Shown here in pieces: positions 35,372 through 44,078 of a stretch of DNA of 64,000 nt; position 1 is the first letter of the stretch; each line of letters opens with the position of its first letter. Position numbers and translations under genes: made by a program. Under the pieces are notes generated by a model that made no database searches, was not told the DNA's origin, and saw only the letters and a list, made by a program, of their open reading frames with translations. Source of the DNA: Chenopodium formosanum (taxonomy: Eukaryota > Streptophyta > Magnoliopsida > Caryophyllales > Amaranthaceae); the NCBI GenBank assembly GCA_024500155.1, contig CM044879.1, positions 4,417,501 to 4,481,500 of the forward strand, written 5' to 3'.

Positions 35372-35839
35372 TTAAACCAGTTTATTAACTACAACACAAC
35401 CTAAAACTAAAATTAAGGACCAAACAACAACTACAACAATCATCAGCTTGCTGTCAGGATTGCCACTGCCATTGAGCATCTTCTTCCTATCTCCACTTAA
35501 AGCCTTGCATTTCACTTTCAATGTATCCACCTCATTAAGAAGACACCTTCTCTGCCCACTTAAGTCATCAACATCCCTTTTCAGAGAGTTCACTTCAGCT
35601 TTCATCAATTTTTTGTCAAGCAAAAGATTGTTGATCACATCTCTTTGCCACTCAGTTCCATCTTCAGTGTCAATCCATTCAAAACACTTGCACCCTCTAG
35701 TTTCAGTGTTAGGGTCATAGAATTTGCAAGCCTTGAATTTCCTTCCTGGGTTCTCTCTGGTCCAAGATGTCAACCTAGCAAAGGGCAGTCCACAATTGCA
35801 TTTCTTCTGGTTAGTGGGAGATGTGTTATTCCAAGACAT
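35372..35839 (-). CDS. GRF-type zinc finger / coiled-coil / C-terminal membrane-anchor protein (MULE 1 accessory)
   Basis: 155 aa. Residues 12-57 form a GRF-type zinc finger: C14-x-C16-G, GRKFKAC (32-38), then C50-x-C52-FEW. Such fingers bind single-stranded nucleic acid in topoisomerase III and APE2. Residues about 65-125 are predicted coiled coil (LLLDKKLMKAEVNSLKRDV onward). Residues about 133-151 are a strongly hydrophobic segment (MIVVVVVWSLILVLGCVVV), leaving a tail-anchored layout. An acceptor-like TGCAG lies just upstream of the ATG, so a 5' exon is possible. It lies convergent to the transposase, transcribed from the right TIR side, like mudrB in maize MuDR, but I see no similarity to mudrB. 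Function unknown; a similar protein occurs in MULE 2. Confidence 0.75.
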   Translation of the reverse strand: MSWNNTSPTNQKKCNCGLPFARLTSWTRENPGRKFKACKFYDPNTETRGCKCFEWIDTEDGTEWQRDVINNLLLDKKLMKAEVNSLKRDVDDLSGQRRCLLNEVDTLKVKCKALSGDRKKMLNGSGNPDSKLMIVVVVVWSLILVLGCVVVNKLV

Positions 35840-35934
35840 TTTCTAACCTGCATTTACAAAGCAACAACTCAGTCAGTCTGTGCAACATTTCCAGCAAACA
35901 AGCAATAATATTATTCTAAGACAAGCACACCTAG

Positions 35935-36327
35935 TCACTGTGGTGGTTGACCCCCATAATGAGGATAACCAGGGGGTGGCCAAGTCCCATTCTGTTTCAT
36001 CCTGTACTCAATGATACAGTCAGCTAAGAACCCTGGGTCATCTGTGCTCCCAACATGTATGATGTACATATCCTTATTCCCCAACCTCCTAATCATCTTG
36101 AACACATCACCATCATCTTCTAAAGTCCTATACTTCCCTTTATAGATATACTGAAATATAGGATAAAGAAGATCAATTGATCCTTCAATTGGATCTTCCA
36201 TGTCACGAAGTTGATCTTCGAAAGCTATGGATGTGTCCTGTAAGTTACTGTTGCCTACTTCATACTCAAGGTCCACAACAAAACTCAAATATTTAAATCT
36301 GAAAATGTACTTATCCCCTCTTTCCAT
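35935..36327 (-). CDS. PB1-like domain ORF (MULE 1 accessory, 130 aa)
   Basis: The ATG follows an intron acceptor (TCTTGCAG|AAATGG), so a non-coding 5' exon probably lies farther right, beyond the solo LTR. Residues 1-20 (MERGDKYIFRFKYLSFVVDL) and 75-105 (DVFKMIRRLGNKDMYIIHVG) recall the N-terminal PB1-like region of plant MULE proteins. The C-terminus is Pro/Gly-rich (WPPPGYPHYGGQPPQ). It reads intact to a TGA. It could be a separate gene or the 5' coding exon of the same transcript as the GRF protein 95 bases downstream. Confidence 0.55.
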   Translation of the reverse strand: MERGDKYIFRFKYLSFVVDLEYEVGNSNLQDTSIAFEDQLRDMEDPIEGSIDLLYPIFQYIYKGKYRTLEDDGDVFKMIRRLGNKDMYIIHVGSTDDPGFLADCIIEYRMKQNGTWPPPGYPHYGGQPPQ

Positions 36328-36574
36328 TTCTGCAAGACATCATTCAACAAAAAACAACACAAAACCAAGCTTACAACTTCATGCATGAATGAATCATTCA
36401 CATCTTTCTTTCAAAAAAAAAAACAACACATTTGACACTATTATTCAACCTAATAAACAACCATTCACCAAATTTGGACAACACCAACAGCAATTACCAG
36501 AAAAATAACATAAACACCCAATTAATTACTTCCACGAAACCTAATTGCAAAATCCCCCAAATTAATTTACCTAG

Positions 36575-38154
36575 TGATAAGTGTTTTATTTGTCCACTTA
36601 TCATGGCTTTTTAAAACACAATTTTGTACTCTTTCCCCTACTTCAATCCCTTTTTCTAACTCTTTTTGTGCATACTTGCATCTTTTGGGTTTCCCGTTTC
36701 TTTTTATGTGTGTGCTCGTGTTTGTAGGTTCAATGAGATTATGGTTAAGTAGCGTGAGCATGAAGACTTTCTCGAGGGAGCAATATCAGGCAGGAGCGGG
36801 CGTGCACCCTTAGAGGAGCGGCCGCTCCTCATCCCAGCACCACATTCTGCCTCCCCCTGCACATATAGGAGCGGGCGTGCAGCCTCCAAGGAGCGGGCGC
36901 TCCTCCCCGATCCTCTACAAACTGCCTCAAACTGGTGCAAGAGGAGAGGGCGTGCAGAGAGCCCAGGAGCGGGCGCTCCTACTTACTGGAGCGGGCGCTC
37001 CTCCTGTTCTGAAGACTAATTTTGACGGATTTTACGATGAAATTTTTGGGCATATAAATAGGACGACTTAGCTTCAGTTTTGGATCTTCTTTTGCCCTCT
37101 TAGTTTTCCTAGGCCCTTAGTTCTTCTCAACCCTCATTAATTAGCTTAGATCTTCTCAAACTCAATCATTGTAGTAGAATTATTGGAAGTTTGTTCCATC
37201 AATTTCAACAATTTTCCCAACTTTGAAGTTTATTAAGTAATCTCTTTCCTCTATCTCTTGCTCTTAATTTTTAATTTTAATTGCTTTGAGTTGATAATTT
37301 CTCCCTTAATCTTGTTTATTTGTTCTTGAATGTTTAATCCATCCTTGTTTCATCTCTTTCCTAGCTTATTTGAATTCATGAAAACCCTAGATTTAATTGT
37401 TAGAGTAATTTCCACCATGTTTAGTGAGTAGTCTTTTAGTTAGGGGTTGGGTGAAGACCCAACCAAGCTATGGTTAATTGACTTGGAATTATTCATGTGC
37501 TACCTTGGATTGATAGTTGTTTATGCTTGAATTGATAATTGCATGTGTATTTTGTTGGCCACATTATGCCCATGTGTTCATCCCTTTTCTCACATCGAAA
37601 GATGGGGCTTCGGAGTGAGTCTTTTCTTGTGTAATTAGATTATGCTACTTTCATGATTTTGGATGTTTGGTTTCATTGACTAGGTTGCTTTAGTATGGTA
37701 ATTAGGTGAGAAATCCCAATTATCCGAGCTTCATGCTAGTTCGGAGCGATCGAGAGACAAACTCGAGCTAGAAACCAACTTCCTATCCTTGAGACTTAAT
37801 CCTTATCGTGTTAGTGCTTAATCTAGGGAGTACTTATGTTGTGACTTTGAAAGAAGGCAATGTTAAGTTCCTTTTCTATCCTCTATGTGTATTCATGATT
37901 TGTCCCTGTTATTGATTCCTTGGCTTTGGTTGGTGTTGAATCCCGTTTCCCCTAGCGTTCTTTTATATAGTAGCTTACCATTCAAAACCCAATTTGTGAC
38001 CGAACTAGATTGCAACCGTTTCATACTCTCGGTGTACTTACCCATTCCCTGTGGATACGATCCTCTACTTACCCTAGACTTGTCTTAGGTTGGTTTAGGT
38101 AGAAATATTGTTGGTTTTAGGGTGATCGTCCAACGACCGAATATCCCTCTACCA
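36575..38154. mobile_element. probable solo LTR, 1580 bp, inside MULE 1
   Basis: Begins TGATAAGTG and ends TACCA; CCTAG (36570-36574) and CCCAG (38155-38159) would be a 5-bp duplication with one mismatch. A 9-bp exact hairpin (TGATAAGTG / CACTTATCA, 36575-36603) marks the left end. The right part has the phrase CCCTGTGGATACGATCC (about 38049), common in plant Gypsy LTRs. No coding capacity. It interrupts the presumed 5' intron/leader of the minus-strand MULE genes. Confidence 0.55.
36790..37010. repeat. array of GC-rich palindromes in the solo LTR
   Basis: GGAGCGGGCGCTCC-type inverted motifs at about 36890, 36965 and 36989, plus an 18-bp perfect palindrome at 36813-36830 that contains GCGGCCGC. 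A related non-palindromic form, GGAGCGGGCGTGCA, occurs at 36793, 36869 and, mutated, at 36943. The background is AT-rich. Confidence 0.85.
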
Positions 38155-38407
38155 CCCAGGAACCCTAATTTTTTAAGCTCAGGATTCTTACCTCAAATGC
38201 GAATTCAATTGGGTCTAAACTTCAATGGATTAATTCGTCGCACAGTACCAGTTCAAATTTGAGGAACTCTGGAAGAAATTAGGGGAAGAATTTGTTAATT
38301 GGAGATTTTTTTTTTTTTTGCAAGTAATTGTAGTTGGGGAATATATAAACACGAAAAATCGAGGAAAAACCCAGTCAATTAAGTCAAACTAGCCGTTAAT
38401 AGCCGTT
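38155..38407 (-). promoter_or_regulatory. leader/promoter side of the right-end genes of MULE 1
   Basis: Between the solo LTR and the right TIR. On the minus strand it contains GAGGTAAGAATCC near 38195, a good splice donor that could join a non-coding exon to the acceptor at 36330. Tentative. Confidence 0.35.
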
Positions 38408-38564
38408 ATGTGGGCCCCTCAAACGGATTTTCCACCGGAAAATCAAAATGGGTGGTAATCTGAAAGATTTTTTAATTTAATGGGTGGTTATTTAAAATAA
38501 AGTTTTTAATGGGTGGTAATTTCAAAACTGGACCTCTTTTTGGGTGGTAATTTACAAATTTTTC
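38408..38564. repeat. right TIR of MULE 1
   Basis: Reverse complement of the left TIR; the outermost ten bases match at eight (GAAAAATTTG against GGTAAATTTG), and the remainder is nearly identical. Confidence 0.92.
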
Positions 38565-38573
38565 TAAAATTTA

Positions 38574-38835
38574 TGCAATTTTACTAGTGCTTTAATACTT
38601 GGTATATATGAATATTCAATAATGACCAATTGACCACCACTTTCTAATACTGGCCCCCTTTGCAATAAATATGCTTCTTATACTATAAAGTGCCTTTTGA
38701 TAAGTCTTATACTCATATGATTGGGATTGTGCCTCCCCTCCTAGTAATTGGACGGTGGCCAAATTTTATTCATTCAATTCAATCATGCATTCATTTGGCT
38801 CAAGCCTTCGTTGAAGAGTTGTGCCACACTCTTAT
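38574..38835. other. spacer between the two MULEs
   Basis: 262 bases of AT-rich unique-looking sequence separate the two target duplications. No gene. Confidence 0.6.
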
Positions 38836-38844
38836 TTCAATATT

Positions 38845-38993
38845 CGGCTATTTCACCAAATGCCACTGACAAATTTAAAAATTCATCAAATGCCATTGCA
38901 CTTTTCAGAATTCACCAAATGCCACTCACAAATAGTAAAATGTCATGTCGTGCCATTAATGAGGTCTGGACGTTAACTATCTGTTAATGCGAA
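38845..38993. repeat. left TIR of MULE 2
   Basis: Begins CGGCTATTTCACCAAATGCC and runs through GAGGTCTGGACGTTAACT. The right TIR mirrors it with about one or two differences until the inner edge. Confidence 0.93.
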
Positions 38994-39640
38994 TTGACAA
39001 TTATACCCTTATGTGGGGTTAATGGCGCGTTAATGGGCATTGACTCTCTGACTTCTTCAATTTCGATCAAAAAAAAAAAAACCTCCATCATTCTTCTTCT
39101 CTGTTCTTCGAACTTCCACCCTCATTCAAACTCTGAAATCCATAATCAAACCAGTAGATTTCGTTATCACTTGAACAAAAAACTCCTAAAAATCGAATCT
39201 TTTTATGCGATTTGAGTTGTGCGAACCAGTTGATCAGTACTGACAAGTAGGGGAGGAAGTAGAAGCAAAAAGCTCTTGAATTTGAGTTTGGGGTGTTCGA
39301 CATAGCAATCAAGGGAATAATCGTTGTTTCGCTTTTCCATTCGCGTTTTGAATCTGGCAATTTTTGTGAAAATTGAGTTAGGGTTAGGGTTTTTCTGAAA
39401 CAATCATGTTAAATGCGATTACTTGAATTGCATGTGTGAATTGATGCTAAATTTCATATTAAAATAGTTATTTGTTGGTATGGATTGGACATTGTTATGC
39501 TGTGTGATTGTGAGGTGTTTGTATTGTGGATTTCGCAATTTTGTGTACTGGTATGTTAGGGTGTGGTATGTGCTTGTTGATATGAATCATATGTGTTGAT
39601 GTTCAGTATAGTAATGTCTCTGTATTTTGTTGTTTATAAG

Positions 39641-41899
39641 ATGAGTAGATTGTGGCTTGATGTCCATTATAGTGATCAGGGGTTTGATGTATTGATTGAT
39701 GATACAGACAGAACAAGTTTAATGGACTTGTTTGAGTTTATGTTTGAGGACTCTGTTAAGCTAAATGTGATACTTCCAAAGTACTTTAGTTTGTATGTAC
39801 TGCCACCTAGAACTAATAGGAAATTGGAGTTGTGTTCTGATAAGGATATGCTGAAAATGTGGGAGTGGTTTGGACATAATGAAACTATAGTAATCTTTTT
39901 AGAGGAAAAAGAAAGTCCTAGTCAAGTGTTTAAGGATGCTGAGAGTAGCTGGCAGAAAAGGATTAAGGCCATGGCTGAGAAGGCTAGGTTAGAAGCTGAA
40001 AAGGCCCAGGCTGAGAGAGAGTTGGAGGAACTGGAAAGGTTTAAAGTTGCAGTTGAGGTTCCTGTAGCTAATGTGGATGGGGGTGAGGATGAGTATGTAA
40101 GAGTGTTTGAGACTCCATTAGCAGATGAGGTTTTCCCTGGGCAATCTCAGCCTGAGCCTGAGCAAAGTACTCAACCATCTACCCCAGTTAAACACTGTCA
40201 ACCTCCTTCTCCTCTCAACCAACCCAAAAGCTCAGCTGTGAGGAAGAAAATGACCCCAAGGAAAAGGAATAGAACACCCAAAAAAAAGCCACCACCTCAA
40301 ACAACCTCACCAGCTCAACCAACATCACCAGCTCAACCAACATCACCAACTCAACCAACATCACCAACACAAGCAGCCTCACCACACCAAACAACCCCAG
40401 CACCTCATTCAACACCACCACCACATTCACCTGAACCACCTCATTCACCTAGACCACAACCAAGATCACCACCTCACCAAGAAGAGTCACCTCCACCACA
40501 AACTGATGTGAATCAAACTGATGTGAATCAAACATCAGAAGCAGCTACTTCTATCCCTGGTAAACCCAAAAAAATTGGTAGATCAAGGCCACCAGGATTT
40601 AGAACAAAAAAGAGTTGTGGAAAAAAGGTTGTTGGGGGGAGTAATGTGGAAGGTGTGAGCTTAAGGAGATCTGAAAGACAGAAGAAGACACCAGTTGGGG
40701 TTGAAAGCAGTGAGGATGAGAGCTCTGATGATGATGACAGTGAGGATTCAGATTACATTCAATCTGGTAGTGAACAACTTGATGATGAATTGGATCTTGC
40801 TGACTTCAGAGAAGATGAGGAAGAAGTACAATGTTTGTATGATGACATCCCACCCAAAGAATTTGAAGATTACCTTGATGGAACCCAGGCAATGGATAAG
40901 ACAAACAAGAATGGGAAGGTTTGGAGAGATTGTGAATTTGGTAGTATTAAACTGGAGCCATGGTTGATTTTTGCAGATAAAGAGTCATTCACTGAAGTGT
41001 TTAAGGATTTTTGTGTGCAAGAAGGTTTTGGAGTATTTGTTGAGAAGAGTGACCCTACCAGGTTTATAGCAAGATGTGCTATAGATGGTTGCAACTGGAG
41101 AATTCATGCATCAACCATGGCTGACAAAATCAATTGGGCAATCAAGACATTAACAGGGGAGCATGCAACTTGTGGCAGGCTTGAGATCAACCCTGTAGTA
41201 AGTTGTGATTGGCTATGCAGACATCTGCAATCTGATATTCAAGCCAATCCTAACATTCCTGTTGAGTCTCTTTAAAAAATCTGTATGGAAAGGTACAGAA
41301 TTCAAGTTAAGAAAAGGTCCAGGTTCTGCTATGCAACAGCATGTGGTGGTGATAAGTTTGAGGTGAGGGATCAACATGTCTACTTTCCTATCAAGCTAGG
41401 AGCTGGAACATGTGGATGTGGGAAGTGGCAGCATTCAGGGATCCCACGCAAGCATGTTCTAAGGGTGATTTACCACCAAAGGCTACAACCTGAGGATTTT
41501 GTGTCTCCTTATTTCAAAGGGAGGGCATACAAAAGAACTTATGCTGAGCATATGCACCCAATGCCTGACCATACTCAATGGCCTTCATTCAACCTCCCTG
41601 ACATACTACCACCACCAGTGAAAAGATCTGCAGGCAGACCAAAGAAGCAGAGAAAAAGGGGGGCAAATGAAGCAAGGAAAGGGAAGAGGCATAGTACAGC
41701 CAAGTGCAGCCTATGCAAAGAGTTGGGCCACAACAAGTTGACATGTGCAGCACAGACAAAGAATGCAGCAGCTGAAGCAACAACTGCAGCAAACAACAAC
41801 AATGCAGCAGCTGAAGCAACAACTACAGCAAACAACAACAATGCAGAGGCTGAAGCAACCACCTCAAAAACCAAGAAGAGATCGAAGAAAGCTGCTTAA
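39641..41899 (+). pseudogene. MULE 2 transposase remnant (ends kept, catalytic domain missing)
   Basis: The start is probably the ATG at 39641 (MSRLWLDVHYSDQGFDVL), opening a PB1-like domain. Then a helical Glu/Ala-rich stretch (EKARLEAEKAQAERELEELE), a Pro/Thr/Ser repeat linker (TSPAQP units) with basic patches, an acidic region, and the MuDR zinc-finger DNA-binding domain (FIARCAIDGCNWRIHAS, INWAIKTLTGEHATC). A TAA at 41273 ends this frame. At 41285 the sequence resumes with the post-catalytic region (YRIQVKKRSRFCYAT) and a SWIM finger in which the third Cys is Arg (TCGCGKWQHSGIPRKH), then a zinc knuckle (CSLCKELGHNKLTC) and an Ala/Asn repeat tail to TAA 41897. The MULE catalytic domain, normally 250-350 residues, is absent. 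Confidence 0.85.
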
Positions 41900-42133
41900 A
41901 CTCCAAAGCCTGCCCTTTTGTACGCACAACATAGTTGTTAATGATATCCACATTTTTGAACATTAATATTACAATGTGTGATGTACCTAATTTTTTGCTT
42001 TTTTGGAAAAAATTCTGATTTATGTCAGCAAGGGGGTTTAATTTTTTGGATGAACATGATTGCAACATGAAGAATTATACTACAAATGTTCAAATTAACA
42101 CTTTATTTAATTTCAGTATAAATACGTTATTGT

Positions 42134-42520
42134 TCACTTCATCATTACAATCACAACTATTACAAACATAACACCTCCTACTTTCATAATAAAATTGAGC
42201 ACTTTTTGCTGCTGCCTGACTTTCTTCTTCAATTGCTTCAATTCATCATGCAAATCGCTATGTCCCCATCCATCCCTAACATAACAACTTCCCCTACTTT
42301 GAGCTTCTTCCGGCTTGAGGAATTTACACCATTTGAAACTATTACATGAGTCACACTTGTAATAAAGCCTTTGAGGGTTTGATGTTGACTCCGAACTTCT
42401 AATTGCGTATTTCCGACCACAACCGCAAAACTTGTTTGGAACTCTTACATATGCATACTCGTGTGTGGAGGACGATGTGTTTGATTGCAAACTCATGATT
42501 ATGCATGTAGAGGGATGCAA
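42134..42520 (-). CDS. GRF-like zinc finger / coiled-coil / C-terminal membrane-anchor protein (MULE 2 accessory)
   Basis: 128 aa from the first ATG; the second, at codon 9 (MSLQSN), may be the real start. Residues 31-65 hold a GRF-like finger: FCGCGRK, RLYYKC, C59, FKWC. Residues 90-110 are helical and charged (LHDELKQLKKKVRQQQKV), and the last 20 are hydrophobic (MKVGGVMFVIVVIVMMK). It is intact, convergent to the transposase remnant with a 235-base gap, and read from the right TIR. The same three-part plan as the MULE 1 protein at 35372-35839, with little sequence identity. Function unknown. Confidence 0.72.
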   Translation of the reverse strand: MHPSTCIIMSLQSNTSSSTHEYAYVRVPNKFCGCGRKYAIRSSESTSNPQRLYYKCDSCNSFKWCKFLKPEEAQSRGSCYVRDGWGHSDLHDELKQLKKKVRQQQKVLNFIMKVGGVMFVIVVIVMMK

Positions 42521-42711
42521 TGTGTGTTCTTAGTCTCATATTTATACAAGAAAAGGGGTCCAACGGCTATTTTTCCCCAAAAAATTTTCAAAAATGTTTA
42601 AACAAACTAGCCGTTAGTACTAATTTGATTAGAGGGTTACTGTGAATAATTTACAAAAGTAATGGCATTTCATGAAAATTATTAATTTCTCAGTGGCATT
42701 TTGTGAATTAA

Positions 42712-42862
42712 GAATCCTAGTAACGGACAGTTAACGTCCAGACCTCATTAATGGCACGACATGACATTTTACTATTTGTGAGTGGCATTTGGTGAATTCT
42801 GAAAAGTGCGATGGCATTTGATGAATTTTTAAATTTGTCAGTGGCATTTGGTGAAATAGCCG
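42712..42862. repeat. right TIR of MULE 2
   Basis: Reverse complement of the left TIR, ending GGTGAAATAGCCG. Confidence 0.93.
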
Positions 42863-42871
42863 TTCAATATT

Positions 42872-44078
42872 TCTACAATGTATCATTGTATTGTGACCAA
42901 CATGATTAGGACTGATTAAACATTAGGTTTTATTTAAACACTAAGGGGCCGTCTGATTAGAACAATGGAAACGAAGTGGAAAAGGGAATAAATAGGAGGG
43001 GGGGGGGGGAGGGGAAGAAATCATGTAACTATTACATTTTTATTTGTTTGGTTTAATTATGGAAAGGAATCCTTATAAATGTGTAAGTTGGGTAAGGGTA
43101 TTTGTTACCTTAGGTTTTAGAGTGGTAGCAAATGAGTGGAATCCCTTACCCTTAAGTATAGGTAATTGCTCTCTAACCAAACTTTCGATAACGGTAATGA
43201 TTTAATCAAATCCATTTCTAACCTAACAAATACACAAGCCAAACATGCTCTAAATATATTATCTAGAAGTGATGTTAATTACTCCATTTGTTCTTCTTTC
43301 TTCTTCTTATTTTCACTTTTGCTTTATTTGTTGATGACAAATATATATTTTTCTCTTTTCTTTCTTTAACCCCCATATGATCCTATCAATGTCTTTAAAC
43401 AACTAAATCTTTCCTACCAAAATGTTATGAAACTTACTTTCCATTAACTCTTTAAATTTTACTATTGCAATGTTATGGAGCCTCATTATCTACTTGTGCC
43501 TATGAGCAAGAATTTCCTTTAATTTTCCCCTAAGTGTTTACTTGCATAAATGGTCCGATTGGCCTTTTAGAGGGCATTTGTTTAAAAATTAATATGGGTT
43601 AGATACAAGAATGAAACCAAGAGGTACAATGTTGAAACTTGATTCTTAATACCATGTGTGGTATTGTCAAATGATCAAATCAATGAAAAGCTTAAATTGA
43701 TAGTTGAATCTCATTCATTCGGGCTTACTATTTCTACTTGAAAAGAGGGTGGATGAAATTTGTACTTGTGACATCTTTGTCAATCGGGTTCTAATATATG
43801 TTAAAGGACAATTTCAACCAAAAATTTAAGCTAATCGTTAAGGTCTAAAAACACCTCAAAGCCACAATCCTAAACACTAAATAAGTCCATAAATAATAAC
43901 CCAATTCGTTAACCAACCCGGCCCAGTTTCACTCACTGACAGAATTCTTAAATCAACCAAAACTTCAATAAAAAAAACAAAAAAGAAAAAAAAAAAAGTT
44001 GAAAATTCAATTCTTAACTGTATTTGCTTGTGTTGTTGTTAGCTTTAGCTTCACTGAAAGAGAGAAGAGAGAGAAAAA
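42872..44078. other. upstream region of the DnaJ gene, no other gene
   Basis: Contains a G12 run at 42998-43009 and a possible degenerate MITE (about 42948-43256, starting GGGGCCGTCTGATTAG). Nearer the gene there are AT-rich stretches and a GAGA-rich leader (44057-44076). No confident TATA box. Confidence 0.5.

Larger units (their letters stand above)
30604..38564 (+). mobile_element. MULE 1: complete Mutator-like element, 7961 bp, 9-bp target duplication
   Basis: Flanked by TAAAATTTA at 30595-30603 and 38565-38573 (perfect 9 bp). Terminal inverted repeats of about 160 bp contain four ATTACCACCCA-type motifs. A transposase gene runs rightward from the left TIR, and two genes run leftward from the right TIR and converge on it. 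A 1580-bp solo LTR lies in the right part. The TIR arms are well conserved. The transposase has one frameshift and one stop, so this copy is probably not autonomous. Confidence 0.93.
38845..42862 (+). mobile_element. MULE 2: Mutator-like element, 4018 bp, 9-bp target duplication, catalytic core deleted
   Basis: Flanked by TTCAATATT at 38836-38844 and 42863-42871 (perfect 9 bp). TIRs of about 150 bp are nearly identical and hold three TTCACCAAATGCCACT-type motifs. It carries a rightward transposase remnant and a convergent leftward GRF-like gene, as in MULE 1. The TIR sequence is unrelated to that of MULE 1, so it is a different family. Confidence 0.94.

Noticed and set aside
41575..41874. minus ORFs of 99 and 77 codons rich in Ala/Leu
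   Set aside because: Shadow of the GCAGCA-rich tail of the MULE 2 transposase remnant.
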